A stretch of DNA of 64,000 nt from a bacterium (lineage in GTDB: Bacteria; Desulfobacterota; Binatia; HRBIN30; CADEER01): assembly GCA_030430165.1 (NCBI GenBank), contig JAUIGL010000013.1:29048-93047 (forward strand), in the 5' to 3' direction. Below are positions 36,214 through 47,100 of the stretch, piece after piece. A program made the position numbers and the translations under genes. A model generated the notes under the pieces. The model ran no database searches, was not told where the DNA came from, and worked only from the letters and a program-made list of their open reading frames with translations. Position 1 is the stretch's first letter; each line of letters begins with the position of its first letter.

Positions 36214-36404
36214 TGTCTTTCCTCCAGTTGCGGCGGTTCCTGCGCTAGGCTCAGAGGCTGCGCAAGGGCGTTTCTGCGGTTAGCTACACGGTTACACGGC
36301 CTGGCGCGCAAAACCCGTCGCAGAAAACGCACTCGCCAGCGAAATTTCTTTCCGCGCTTCGCCGCGGGCAGAATCGGTCCGGCGAGCCCAACCGCGGAGG
36401 GTGA

Positions 36405-38927
36405 CTAGTCACCTCGGCAGAGCAGCGTGTCGAGCTCGCCGCCGCGCAGTCGTTGCTTGCAGTGCGGCGGTGGACCCGAGAGGACGGCGGTGAGCTCCGC
36501 GATGACTTCCGCGCACTGGCCGTTCGCCGCCTGGGCGCTGGCAGCGCCGGTCGATTGCCGGGCGCCGAGCGCCAACTCGGCGGTGAGCCGCGCCGCGGGC
36601 GCTTCGAACACCGCATCGCTCGCCTTGAGATGAAACCGCAATGCCGCGCGACTGGACGATCGCAGGTCGCGAATCTGAGCAACGCGCAACCCCCGCGCCG
36701 ATCCCGGGACGCAATCCGGAGGCAGCGCGCCGGAGAGATTGCGATAGGTCCACCGCGAGATGGTCTCGCCTGTGACGACCGACCAGCCGTCGTCGGGGCT
36801 GCAAGCCAACGCGGCCGCTCCCCCGGGGACGTTGACCTCGTAGAGGGGACCAGCATCGTCGGACAGGACGAAGTGGAAGCCTGTCGCATGCGGCTCGACT
36901 GCGTCGCCGGCACTGGCCGGATTGAAGAAGCCGGCAAAAGTCACGTCTTGCTCCCCTTCCGGTCGCGCCAGGTGCCGCAGGCGCAAGCGCATCCGCGAGG
37001 GGTGTTGGTTGGGCGGCTCGGTCGGCTCGGAGGTCCAGTCGAGCGTCGTGCACGCGTCATCGGCATCGCCGACACCGTCGCCGTCCGAGTCGGGACAATT
37101 CGGAACGACCTCACTGAAGCAGCCCGCAACGCTGTCGCACGCGTTGACCGTGCAAGCATCCCCATCCTCGCAGATCGCCGCGGTCCCCGCCTGACAGACT
37201 CCGTCAGCGCAGAAATCGGAGACGGTGCAAGCATCGCCGTCGTCGCACACCGTACCCGCCGCTTCCTCGATCTGCTCGCAACCAGTCATCGGCATACAGA
37301 TGTCTTCGGTACAGGCATTGCCGTCGTCGCACTGCGCGTTGCTCGTGCAGAAGAGGCAAGCGGAGAGCTCGGGATCGAGCTCGAGCACGGGGGCGACGTT
37401 GAACGTAGCCTGGTCGAGGTCGGGCGGGTCGCCGGCCGGGCCGTAGGTGATGACGATGGCCGGACGAGTGGGCTGCGCCGACCAGCTTCCACGCAGCGAG
37501 ATCGCGCCGTTCACGAACATGTCGATCATACCACTGGCGCCGGTTGCATCGACGAAGGATTCCGCCGCCTGCGTCAGCGAGCAGGCGAGGATCTCGACCA
37601 GCCCACTGTCACCGGAGGCCCCGCCCGAGACATCGATGTTTCCCTCCAGGACGACGGCACCAAACGCCTCGAGATCGACCTGCGAAGACCCCACCCCCGC
37701 CGAGCCGCGTCCATACGCCAGCAGATCCGCCGTCACGGTGATGTCGCCATCGGCGCACAAGGTGATCACGCCCGCCTCGCCGGCGGCGTCAGTGAGGACG
37801 TCGGCCTCGATACGGATCTCGCCGTCCGCGGAAACATCGAGCTCGCCGCCGTACCCTTCCGGTCCGGCAGACGAGAGGTCGATCTCGCTCGCCACCGTAA
37901 CCCGACCGCCTTCCATGGTGATGTAGCCGCCGCCGCAATCGAGGCCCCGCCCCCGCAACTCGATGCCGCCGGCGACGACGATCTCGCCGTAGCCGATGAC
38001 GTCTATCTCGCCGGCGTCGCCGCAGTCCTCGCCGTTGGCGGCGCCGAGCGCCGTGATGCTTCCCTCCATGTTGAGAACGCCGGGCGTCGACAAGAAGAGG
38101 AAGCCACCACTGCCGCCGACGTTGCCGCCCGACGCGTCGACATCGCCCATGCGGATCGACGTCTCCGAAAAGTACTCGAGGAACCCGCCGCCGAAGTCTC
38201 CGCCGCTGATGTCGACCGGGCCTCTGATGTCGAGAGCGTCCACCGCAGCGACGCGAATGCCGCCGCCCCCAGCCTGGATACCGCCGCGGGCGGAGATCGG
38301 TCCGGTCAGCTCGACGGCGCCGCCGCTGTTGATTCGCAGGCTCCCGGCATCGGCGGGATTGCCGGCGCCGGCAATGTTGATGCGGCCGGAGCCACGCACG
38401 TCGCCGCCGGCCAACAGCGCAATCTTTCCTCCGCCGAACCCCGACATCCGAAAGGCCCCGGTCGACCGCGTCCCATCGACGCGGATGTCGCGCGAGGTCT
38501 CGATCTCGATCTCACCCGCCTGCGTCGATCCGCTGCTGCCCTTGATCTGCCCCTGGTCGATGATGGCAAACGACCCGGCCCTGATCGCAACGCTGCCGAT
38601 GCGGCCATCGGTGCGCTCGCCCAGGCTGAGGATCGCAGAGAGCACCACGTCGCGCCCTCCAAAGTCGATGTCGCTGTCGTGCGGAACGGTTACGTCGTTC
38701 GTGATCAGACAAGGATCTCCGGTGCACAACAGCTCCGGTACCGCCTGAAGATTCGCCGGCGGCGAGTCCGCGAGTCCCGCTGTGACGCAGCCAAACGCCA
38801 GCCACGACGCGACGAGAACCTGCCGTCGAGCGCGCCGAGCTTCGTCGCACAGCGCTGCGCGGATCCGTGTCGCCGACGAGGTCGAAACGACCACTCCAAG
38901 CGCCTTTGAACGATTCGATGAGCCCAT
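36405..38927 (-). CDS. Large secreted beta-helix / hemagglutinin-like protein with Cys-rich region
   Basis: An 840-residue protein with an N-terminal export signal after a long charged leader (LVASWLAFGCVTAGLADS). Residues about 80-520 are a run of 15-25 residue repeats rich in GDI, GGxI and VDASGG words, as in right-handed beta-helix surface proteins (filamentous hemagglutinin style). Then come Cys-rich EGF-like repeats (CDDGDACTVSDFCADGVCQAG, CEDGDACTVNACDSVAGC), and a C-terminal beta-rich domain. It is probably a surface or extracellular structural protein. The start codon is uncertain because of the long leader. No enzyme motif was seen. Confidence 0.75.
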   Translation of the reverse strand: MGSSNRSKALGVVVSTSSATRIRAALCDEARRARRQVLVASWLAFGCVTAGLADSPPANLQAVPELLCTGDPCLITNDVTVPHDSDIDFGGRDVVLSAILSLGERTDGRIGSVAIRAGSFAIIDQGQIKGSSGSTQAGEIEIETSRDIRVDGTRSTGAFRMSGFGGGKIALLAGGDVRGSGRINIAGAGNPADAGSLRINSGGAVELTGPISARGGIQAGGGGIRVAAVDALDIRGPVDISGGDFGGGFLEYFSETSIRMGDVDASGGNVGGSGGFLFLSTPGVLNMEGSITALGAANGEDCGDAGEIDVIGYGEIVVAGGIELRGRGLDCGGGYITMEGGRVTVASEIDLSSAGPEGYGGELDVSADGEIRIEADVLTDAAGEAGVITLCADGDITVTADLLAYGRGSAGVGSSQVDLEAFGAVVLEGNIDVSGGASGDSGLVEILACSLTQAAESFVDATGASGMIDMFVNGAISLRGSWSAQPTRPAIVITYGPAGDPPDLDQATFNVAPVLELDPELSACLFCTSNAQCDDGNACTEDICMPMTGCEQIEEAAGTVCDDGDACTVSDFCADGVCQAGTAAICEDGDACTVNACDSVAGCFSEVVPNCPDSDGDGVGDADDACTTLDWTSEPTEPPNQHPSRMRLRLRHLARPEGEQDVTFAGFFNPASAGDAVEPHATGFHFVLSDDAGPLYEVNVPGGAAALACSPDDGWSVVTGETISRWTYRNLSGALPPDCVPGSARGLRVAQIRDLRSSSRAALRFHLKASDAVFEAPAARLTAELALGARQSTGAASAQAANGQCAEVIAELTAVLSGPPPHCKQRLRGGELDTLLCRGD

Positions 38928-39115
38928 CTCCGTCGCCGAAGACGGGAGGGTCCCACAACCTGGCGTCGCCCCGCAATCCGGGGCCCCTCAGGCCCAGCGC
39001 GCTCGCCCAGCCGGCGTGCTGGCCACCGCCAAGGCAACGCGCAGTTGCGCTGTAGAGGCGAGTCGCCGCGAGCCTCGCCGAGTGGGCGCGATCTCACGGC
39101 GACTCGCGAGAGTGG

Positions 39116-41059
39116 CTATTCTCTACACTTCAGACCGCGCGACGTCGCCCTGCAGTCTTCGATGGTGCCGGCCCGGTCGACCGTGTCGAAGGAGATCCCC
39201 ACGCTCACCGGAGCTTCGAACAGCGTCGTGTCCGGGATGTCGAGCTTCTTCAGCCGCACCTTGAAGCGGTAAACGCCGGGCGTCTTGCCGAGCTTGTTGA
39301 ACCGCAGCAGCTCGGTCCGGTCGGCGCTCCGGCACACCACCGAGCCGCGCGGGCGGACGCTGCAATCCCCGCTTCCCCAGCTGGCGGAGACCGAGGTGCC
39401 GAGCCCGTCCGAGATCATCGCCTCGAAAACGCTCGCGTCAGTGAGATCCTCCGGCGGCGTGACGTTGAAATCACCCACCGCCCGGACGATGCCACGCGGC
39501 ACACCCGGCTTTCGATTCCGCTTGAGGGCGGCCTTGGTGACGTTGACCGGAAGCGCAACATCGTCGAGGTCGCAGGTGCCATCGGAGTCGCTGTCGCCGC
39601 CGCCGCCGTCGTTCACGCATACGCCAGCCACGCAGGAGTCGGCCTCCGAGCACATGTCGACACCGCTGTCGCACAACTCGGCACCGTCCGGAGCCGGCTC
39701 GCAGCCACCCGGCTCCTGGCAGACACCCGTCTCGCACGGCCCGTCGCACGCCGGCGGCGTTCCAGCCTCGCAGGTGTTGGTCCCCGTGTTGCAGGTCTCG
39801 GTCCCATTGCAGGCAACACCGTCCGAACAGTCGGCGTCGACCGTACACGGAAGACCGCCGATGCAAGCTCCGTCCGGCGCAGGTGCGACCAGCCACGGCA
39901 CGAACTCGACACCGGCAGTGACCTCGTCGCCCGAGCCGGTCGGCACCGGTCCGTCGGCCGAGCCCCACCAGTTGCAGGTGGCGAGGATGTCCTGGTCGCC
40001 CGGGGTGACTTCATTGCGCGCGCCGAAACCGGTGCTGCCGACGATGTTGTTGTAGTGGACCTCGTTCTGCGGGCCGAGGGTGTACGGCCCGAAGAGGACG
40101 CTCTGTCGCACGCCGTTACTGTCGTCGAAGAGGTCGTTGCCGGTAATCGTCGCGCCGGTAGCATTGGTGTGCAGAAAGACGGCGGTGCCGCGGTTGCGGA
40201 CCGTGTTGTCGGTGATCTCCAGATCGGCGCAGCCGAGGATCATTCCGGAGCCAGTTCCTTCGATGAGATTGTCGTGGATGACGTGCCCCGGAGCGTTGCC
40301 CGCTGCCATGATCATCGCCCCGGCGCTTGGAGAGTTGTCGAGGAAGTAGTTGCCCTCGATACGGCTCGGCGCATCGCTGCCGTTGCCCGACTGAACGCTG
40401 ATACCCCACTGGCAACCCTGCAGGCTGTTGTTGAGAATCTGGACGTCGTTGATGCGGTTCAGATTGATCAGCGCCGGCCCGCAGGTGGGGCTACCCTGCA
40501 GGATGTTGTTCGCCCATACGTGCGAGCCGCTGAGGCCGTTCGGATTGTCGTGGATCGCCGGCGAGTTGCCGCTCTGCACGGTGAAACCGTCGATCACGGT
40601 TCCGGTGATCCCGCCAACCGCGAGGTGGATCGCCGAGGTCGTCTGGCCGACGATGATCGACTCACCGCTGCCGCGCCCAGCAGGTGCCGCGTCGGGTCCA
40701 GCCGGGACGCCGGCCTTGGCTCCCTGCAAAGTGACGTTCGACACGCTGATCTCGACGTTTTCGTTGTAGGTACCGGCGCACACCTCGATGACGTCGCCTG
40801 GATTCGCCGCGGCCAGCGCCGAGCCGACCGCACAGGGAGTGCCGGTGCCCGGTCCCGGCGCGGCGCAGATTTGCGTATAGGCCGCCGCGGCACCGCAGCC
40901 GCTCCCCGGCGCCGAAGACGAGGCTGCGGCGTCGACGTACAGGGTCGCCGCAAAGGTGCTCGCCGGCAGAGCCAGGGAGAACGCCACCGCGAGGCTCGGC
41001 GCCCACCGTCCCAGCCTGTGATCGGCTCGTGCGAGTTGGAAGTTCGTTGGTTTGGTCAT
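39116..41059 (-). CDS. Secreted right-handed beta-helix (pectate-lyase-like fold) protein
   Basis: A 647-residue exported protein; the ATG at 41059 has a GGAG RBS and starts a signal peptide ending STFAA. It has a Ser/Gly/Cys-rich region, then a parallel beta-helix (VTLQGAKAG, GTVIDGFTVQSGNSPAI, DVQILNNSLQGC, LEITDNTVRNRGTAVFLHTN), like NosD/pectate-lyase-type repeat proteins. Next are Cys-rich EGF-like stretches and a C-terminal beta domain (VNVTKAALKRNRKPG...). It is a paralogue in style of the 36405-38927 protein. It may bind or cleave polysaccharide; no catalytic triad can be assigned. Confidence 0.8.
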   Translation of the reverse strand: MTKPTNFQLARADHRLGRWAPSLAVAFSLALPASTFAATLYVDAAASSSAPGSGCGAAAAYTQICAAPGPGTGTPCAVGSALAAANPGDVIEVCAGTYNENVEISVSNVTLQGAKAGVPAGPDAAPAGRGSGESIIVGQTTSAIHLAVGGITGTVIDGFTVQSGNSPAIHDNPNGLSGSHVWANNILQGSPTCGPALINLNRINDVQILNNSLQGCQWGISVQSGNGSDAPSRIEGNYFLDNSPSAGAMIMAAGNAPGHVIHDNLIEGTGSGMILGCADLEITDNTVRNRGTAVFLHTNATGATITGNDLFDDSNGVRQSVLFGPYTLGPQNEVHYNNIVGSTGFGARNEVTPGDQDILATCNWWGSADGPVPTGSGDEVTAGVEFVPWLVAPAPDGACIGGLPCTVDADCSDGVACNGTETCNTGTNTCEAGTPPACDGPCETGVCQEPGGCEPAPDGAELCDSGVDMCSEADSCVAGVCVNDGGGGDSDSDGTCDLDDVALPVNVTKAALKRNRKPGVPRGIVRAVGDFNVTPPEDLTDASVFEAMISDGLGTSVSASWGSGDCSVRPRGSVVCRSADRTELLRFNKLGKTPGVYRFKVRLKKLDIPDTTLFEAPVSVGISFDTVDRAGTIEDCRATSRGLKCRE

Positions 41060-41594
41060 CTCGTTTCTCCGTCTCTCGGTTCTAGGTGGTCGATTGCGGA
41101 TACCGTGATTGCCCACGGCGCCGCGTCCGGAACTGCGGGGGTGGAAGAGGGTCCGCGGACTTCGCAATGCAGCGAAGTCTCTGCGGGAGCGCACCCAGCG
41201 GGTCGAAGTATGTCTCCAGGATTCGGTCGGGCAGGCGGTCGTCGAAATCGCGTTGGGTCGGGGGACGGGAGCCGATTCAGCTCAGAGCGAGAAAACGGCC
41301 AGATCGGCGCTGCGGCCGAGTGACCGCGAAAGATCAACGGGCGGCACTCGCCCCGCGATCTTTGCCAATGTGCCGTGCAATTGAGCCGCCCCCTTCATAA
41401 ACCGTGAGGCGGAATTATGCAGAACTATTCGGCGCAATCCAATACGGTACATCCGCATGAAAGTTTCGGAAAGTACGGACCAAGTCGTCACCTGACCGGC
41501 GATGTGACAACAGCGGCCCCTTCTTATGAGAGGTATCGGCGCAAAGCTGACCGGCCGCTCTGATTGGCTGCACTGTCGAAGGTGAGTATTCTCG
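41060..41594. other. Noncoding stretch with no supported gene
   Basis: About 535 bases between a minus-strand beta-helix gene and the tannase remnant. It is less GC-rich than its surroundings from about 41390 to 41600. The open frames here are short and lack signal peptides, ribosome sites or recognisable families. No tRNA, hairpin pair or repeat stood out. It probably holds the promoter of the beta-helix gene and decayed sequence 5' of the tannase fragment. Confidence 0.5.
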
Positions 41595-41919
41595 GTCAAC
41601 GACACCATCCGCTGGTACGAGGGGCTCGACCACCCCGAGGAGGGGGACGCCGCCGCGTTCGCCCGCCTGTTCGTCGTCCCGGGAATGGGGCACTGCACCG
41701 GCGGACCCGGCAACCGATCGCTTCGCCGCCTTCCCGGCCCTCCTCGATTGGGTCGAAACCGGCACCGCCCCCGACCAGCTGCTGGCAACCGCCTCGCCGA
41801 CCTCGGCATTCCCGAACCGAACGCGCCCGCTCTGTCCGTATCCACTGCAGACACGCTACCTCGGCACGGGCAGCATCGAGCGCGCCGAGAACTTCGAGTG
41901 CCGCGCGGTCGGCAACTGA
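41595..41919 (+). pseudogene. Tannase / feruloyl esterase remnant, C-terminus only, frameshifted
   Basis: Reading from 41595 gives NDTIRWYEGLDHPEEGD...FARLFVVPGMGHCTGGPG, the C-terminal hallmark of the tannase/feruloyl esterase family (GMxHC carries the catalytic His). Near 41707-41714 the frame must shift; the other frame then continues the same family as FAAFPALLDWVETGTAPDQLLA...RTRPLCPYPLQTRYLGTGSIERAENFEC and ends at TGA 41917. Only about 108 of roughly 500 residues remain. The upstream catalytic Ser half is absent. This is a decayed gene, not an active enzyme. Confidence 0.8.
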
Positions 41920-42010
41920 ATCAGATGTCCGGTTTGCTCCCATCGTCAGAGCCCCCGCCTTCTTGACGCGCCGCGTTGCTCGAGCTCGGGGGCGCTGCTA
42001 CCGTCGAAGC

Positions 42011-42550
42011 ATGGCGTTCCCACCGTTCCGGACGAGCTCCGTGCGAGGGCGGCGATCCGTGCGAGCTCTACTGGTCGGTCTCCTCGTCGTCGTTGCCGGG
42101 GTGCCGTTCGCCGCTCCCGGCGCCGAACCTGCCAGTGTCGCCGAGAAGGAACGGGCCGCGAAAGTGCGCGCAGTGGAAGACGCACTGATGGCACCATGCT
42201 GCTGGGTCAACACACTCTCCAATCACTCGAGTGCACAGTCTGAACAGCTGAAAGGCGAGATTCGCGCACGCGTCGACCAGGGGCAGTCAGTCGACGAGAT
42301 CATCGACTTCTACGTCACCAAGTACGGCGAACGAATTTTGGCGGCTCCGCAGGCGAGCGGCTTCAACATCTTGGCTTGGGTCATGCCGTTCGTCTTCGTC
42401 TCGATCGGCGCCGTCGTGTGCTTGGTCTGGATGTGGCGTCGCCGCGCCGGTCCGCTGGTCACCGAGCCGGAATCATCCGCGGCAACCGCGAATGGCCCGA
42501 GCCGCGCTCTGATCGAAAAGATGGAAGCAGAGCTCGCCCGCATGGATTGA
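42011..42550 (+). CDS. Cytochrome c biogenesis CcmH-like protein with altered Cys motif
   Basis: A 179-residue protein with an N-terminal membrane or signal segment (ALLVGLLVVVAGVPFA), a CcmH/CycL-like domain and a second membrane segment (AWVMPFVFVSIGAVVCLVWMW). The domain reads DALMAPCCWVNTLSNHSS...IRARVDQGQSVDEIIDFYVTKYGERILAAP, which matches CcmH downstream of its redox site. The usual LRCxxCQ thiol motif is replaced by adjacent Cys C63-C64. CcmH normally reduces apocytochrome c haem-binding thiols; whether a CC pair can do this is open. No other ccm gene is nearby. A Ser/Ala-rich C-terminal tail follows. Confidence 0.75.
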   Translation: MAFPPFRTSSVRGRRSVRALLVGLLVVVAGVPFAAPGAEPASVAEKERAAKVRAVEDALMAPCCWVNTLSNHSSAQSEQLKGEIRARVDQGQSVDEIIDFYVTKYGERILAAPQASGFNILAWVMPFVFVSIGAVVCLVWMWRRRAGPLVTEPESSAATANGPSRALIEKMEAELARMD

Positions 42551-42651
42551 GTGGGCGATCCCCCGGCCCGTCCGACTTGCGCGGAAACGACCGCTGGCGC
42601 CCCCCTGTCCCTCCGCGTTAACGTCGATCGCTGCAATTCTAGGGGGCAACC

Positions 42652-44007
42652 GTGCGCAAGGATCGCTTGGACCAACCGCATCTCCGATCAGGACACAGCA
42701 GGCGAGGGCCGAGCTCCTGGGGTTGCAGCCTGGCAGCCCTGCTGGCAGGGGCACTGGTGTCCGCCTCCGGCTGCAGCCTCTTCCGCCTGGCGGAAGACCT
42801 CAAGGCGATGGAGCGCAGCTATGTCATCGACGGCATCGTCGCCAACTCCGATCGCTACGAGAAGGTTTACGCGTTCTCCATAGAGCGCGACCCGAGTGGC
42901 CGCATCGTGTCGGCCGACCGGGCACGAGCAGGCACGCTGGGGGCGTTCGCCTTCGTCGTCGAGGGCGCCGAGGGGCACTACGTACTCGCCTATGCCGATC
43001 TCAACGACGATGACCGGTACCAGGTGGGCGAGCCGGCCTGGTTTCACGCCGACTCCAACGGGCGCTTGGCGCCGGTGGATCTGACTCCGGGCAAGACGAC
43101 GGTCCGACTGAGCGTCGAGCTGGATCCCGCGACTCGCATCGCCGACGACTTCCTCGCCGCCGCTCGCGCCGCCAGGAACAACCAGTCGGACGACCAACTG
43201 TTCCGCAATTCGAGCATCCCGATCTCTCTCGGCGAGATCGCCGACCTCGACGAGGAGCGCTTCTCCAACGAGGCCGGCAGCCGCGGGCTCTGGGAGCCTC
43301 TGTCGTTTCCGCTACACGACGGTATCGGCATTTTCTTTCTCGAGCCCTACGATCCCGACCGCATTCCGGTTCTCTTCGTCTACGGAGCCGGCGGCTCGCC
43401 ACAGAACTGGCGCTACTTCTTCGATCACCTCGACCGCGAGCTCTACCAGCCGTGGTTCTTTTTCTACCCCACCGGGCGGCGCCTCGATGAAGTGGGACGG
43501 TGGCTCGACGAGGGCGTGGCGCTGCTGCACGACCACTTCACCTTTCGCCGCATGCACGTGGTCGCCCACAGCATGGGCGGCTTGGTCGCCCGCGCTTTCC
43601 TCTTGAAGCACGTCCGCGACCGGGGCACCCGCTACATCGAGACCTTCGTCACGCTATCCACACCGTGGGCGGGCCACCAAGCGGCAGCTTCCGGGGTAGC
43701 GCGCTCCCCTTCGGTCGTGCCGGCCTGGTACGACCTGTCGCCGGGCAGCGAGTTCCTCTCGGGCCTCTTCCGCGACAGTCTCCGCGAGTACCTCGACCCA
43801 TACCTGCTGTTCAGCTTTCGCGGCAGTCGAACCCCGATCCTGCCGGCGAGCAACGACGGCGTGGTGAGCCTCGAGAGCCAGTTGGCCCCCGCGGCGCAGG
43901 CCGAGGCGCTGGCCCTCTACGGCTTCGACGACGCCCACATGGAAATCGTATCCGACCCGGAAGTCTTCGCCCTGGTCGAGCGCCTGCTGCGCGGCGAAGA
44001 CAAGTAA
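42652..44007 (+). CDS. Lipase-like alpha/beta hydrolase lipoprotein
   Basis: A 451-residue protein starting at GTG with an aggggg ribosome site. The signal peptide ends in lipobox SASGC. A beta-rich N-terminal half (about 45-215) precedes an alpha/beta hydrolase domain with the nucleophile elbow AHSMGGL, an oxyanion region (FVYGAGGSPQNW) and a C-terminal catalytic His candidate in FDDAHMEIV. The Asp is likely in the NDGVV segment. It is probably a lipase or esterase anchored in the cell envelope; the substrate is unknown. Confidence 0.8.
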   Translation: MRKDRLDQPHLRSGHSRRGPSSWGCSLAALLAGALVSASGCSLFRLAEDLKAMERSYVIDGIVANSDRYEKVYAFSIERDPSGRIVSADRARAGTLGAFAFVVEGAEGHYVLAYADLNDDDRYQVGEPAWFHADSNGRLAPVDLTPGKTTVRLSVELDPATRIADDFLAAARAARNNQSDDQLFRNSSIPISLGEIADLDEERFSNEAGSRGLWEPLSFPLHDGIGIFFLEPYDPDRIPVLFVYGAGGSPQNWRYFFDHLDRELYQPWFFFYPTGRRLDEVGRWLDEGVALLHDHFTFRRMHVVAHSMGGLVARAFLLKHVRDRGTRYIETFVTLSTPWAGHQAAASGVARSPSVVPAWYDLSPGSEFLSGLFRDSLREYLDPYLLFSFRGSRTPILPASNDGVVSLESQLAPAAQAEALALYGFDDAHMEIVSDPEVFALVERLLRGEDK

Positions 44008-44178
44008 AAACGAAGTACCCGCCGCACGACTCGCGCGCGCCGCGCCTGGTCGCGCGGCCTCTCCGATCGGCGCATGCGCTCGATTTCATGCGTCCGGGGA
44101 CTCGATTTGAAGATCGGACCGGCAGCGGCGTCTATGTTTCGGGGGATTTCGTCAGCGTCTCAACCGAAAGAGGTGAGC

Positions 44179-47100
44179 ATGCGAAACCGCAGACCGGTCT
44201 GGATCGCCATGGTGTTGGCTCTGGCGTTGGCGCCGCAGGCTCACGCCGAGCGTTTGCAAGCGAAGGACGTCCCCGCCCCACTGCAGCCGTGGGTGAGCTG
44301 GGTGCTGCGCGGGCACGAAGGCGATCTCTGTCCGACTGTAGCGAGCGCCGGCGGCCGCTGCGCCTGGCCCTCGCGTCTCGAGCTCGACCTCGACGGCGAA
44401 GGTGGCAGCTTTCGTCAACAGTGGTGGGTCGAAGTCGAGAGCCGTATCGAGCTCCCCGGCGGCAAGGGCGGCTGGCCGGACGACGTTACCGTCGACGGGG
44501 TCGCGGCCGTCGTCACCGCCAACAAAGACGTGCCGGTACTGCGCTTGGCTCCGGGCCGGCACATCGTTGCCGGTAGGTTCGCTTGGCCCGAGATGCCGCA
44601 GTGGTTGATGATTCCGCCTCACAGCGGCCTGCTTCGCTTGCGAATCGGCGGAACCGAGATCCCCTTCCCGTCGCGCGAGCTGCGCGGGCGTCTCTGGCTG
44701 CGCGGCTTCGAGCGCGAGGTGCAGAGCGAAGACACGCTCGAGGTCGCGGTGGTTCGTCGCGTCGTCGACGAGATCCCGATGATCGTCGAGACGCGGGTAG
44801 AGCTCAAGGTGGCCGGGCGCAACAGGGAACTCCTGCTCGGCAAGGTGCTGCTCGACGGATTCACGCCGTTGTCGCTGACCAGCCCGGTTCCAGTCCGCAT
44901 CGAAAGCGACGGGCGCCTGCGCGCCCAGCTGCGGCCGGGTGTGTGGAGCGTGACGATGACGGCACGGCAAGATTCGGCGCCGACCGCGCCGATTGCCGAG
45001 CTGGCGCTCGGCGACGCTGGCAGCCCGTGGGACGAGCAGGAGATTTGGGTGTTCGAGGCGCGGCCGGGCCTGCGCCTGGTTCAGGTCGAAGGCGTCGACG
45101 CTGTCGATCCGGCACAGACGACTCTGCCCGACGAGTGGCGAAATCTTCCCGCCTATCTGATGGACTCGGGCGCCGCGATGCAGCTCGTCGAGAAGCAGCG
45201 CGGCGATGCGCCGCAGCCCGACCGCCTCAAGCTGGAGCGGACCTGGTGGTTGGACTTCGACGGCAACGGCGCGACCGTGCGGGACCAGATCATGGGCAAC
45301 ATCGGCACCAACACCCGGTTGTCGATGGCGTCGCCGACTGAGCTCGGTCGCGCCGCCCTCCACGACGACGACCAACTGATCACTCGGCTGACTGAGGACG
45401 GCCCGCTCGGCATCGAAATCAGACGGGGACATACTTGGGTCGAGGCAGACAGTCGCATCGACGGCGACGTGTCGACGCTGCCGGCAGTCGGATGGGACCA
45501 CGACTTCTACTCTGTCAACGGAACTCTCAGGCTTCCCCCCGGGTGGCGGCTTGTCCACGCGACCGGGGTCGACGGAGTCTCCCGTTCGTGGATCGCCAGC
45601 TGGACGCTTTGGGACATCTTCCTCAGCCTGGTGACGATCGCGGCATTCAGTCGTCTGTGGGGACTGGCCTGGGGAGCGATCGCGGCAACCGCGATGCTAC
45701 TGACGTGGATCGAGCCCGGCGCGCCGCAAATCGCTTGGGTGGCCGTCCTGGCCGCCCACGCGCTGGTCGGCGCGGTCGAGCGGCTCGAGTACCCGCGCCT
45801 GGCCTCCGTACTGCGCGCCGCGCGTGCAATCGCTCTGATCGTGCTGGCGCTCGCCACCGTCTCGTATGCCGTTGCCGAGTCGAGGCGGGCGATGTTCCCC
45901 GTGCTGGAACACGCCCGCGTGTCGGTTGGCGCTACCGCTGAGGAGAGTGAGCTCGACAAGTACACGCAATCACGACTGCGGGCGCTCGGCTACGCCGAGC
46001 CTGAGCAGACGCCGCTCGCCGACATCGAGATCGCATCGGTAGCGCGCCGAGTCGGCAAAACGTCCTACTCCAGCCATCGACAGCGGATGCTCGCACCAGA
46101 CCCGAATGCGCGTGTGCAAACCGGCCCCGGCGTTCCCGCCTGGCAGTGGAACGAGGTCAACCTGCGTTGGCGCGGCCCGGTGGAGAGCTCGCAGCAGATC
46201 GGTCTCACCCTGCTTTCGCCCGCGGCGAACCGAGCCCTCGGCTTCATCCGTGTCCTTCTGGTCGGCGCGCTGCTGCTGTGCGTGCTGCGCGCCGCCGCCG
46301 CGGGGTTCGGCGAGTGGCGTCGAACGTCACCGAAGAGCGCCGCGACGATGCTCCTGGCCGCGAGCCTTTTCGCGGCGCCAGCGGCCCGCGCGGCCGACTT
46401 CCCGCCGCAACCGATGCTCGACCAACTGCGCGACCGACTTCTCGAGAGGCCCGAGTGCGCTCCCGACTGCGTTTCGAGTCCGCGACTCCACGTCGACATC
46501 TCCAACGACGTCTTGACGCTGCGCGTGGAGGTGGAAGCAGCGGCGCGCGCCAGCTTGGCCTTGCCCGTCGGAACGCGCTGGCGACCGCCCGACGTTCTGA
46601 TCGACGGCAGCCCGGCGGAGGCGTTGACCATCGGCCCCGAGGGCGGGCTCTGGGTGCTCGTCACGCCGGGTCGGCACGAGATCGTGTTGCGCGGCACGCT
46701 GCCGGCGGACGACGAGGTGCAGATCCACCTTCGGACGCGAATCCATCGGGTCACGCTGGCCGCCGAAGGCTGGCTGGTCGGCGGTGTGCGCAGGGATGGC
46801 AGCGCCGAGGGCAGCTTACACCTGACTCGGATCGCCCAGCAGTCGGCGGAGTCGGCGGCGCTCGAACCCGGTCGTCTGCCCCCCTTCGTCGAGATTCGGC
46901 GCGAGCTGCTCCTCGGTCTCGAGTGGAGCGTGACGACGACCGTAGTCAGGCGCAGCCCGCCGGGAACGGCGGTCGCGCTCGAGGTCCCCCTGCTTGCCGG
47001 CGAGTCGGTGCTCAACGCCGGTATCGAGGTCGACGACGAACGCGCAACGGTGGCTCTCGGCCCCAGGGTTCCCAGCGTGTCGTGGACGTCGGCGATCAAG

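Noticed and set aside
36453..38909. 818-codon plus-strand frame opposite the hemagglutinin-like gene
   Set aside because: Repeat structure and GC content of the real gene create it; it has no signal peptide or domains.
41282..41943. Minus-strand ORFs of 115-190 codons over the tannase remnant
   Set aside because: They lack ribosome sites and families, and the plus strand shows clear tannase homology there.
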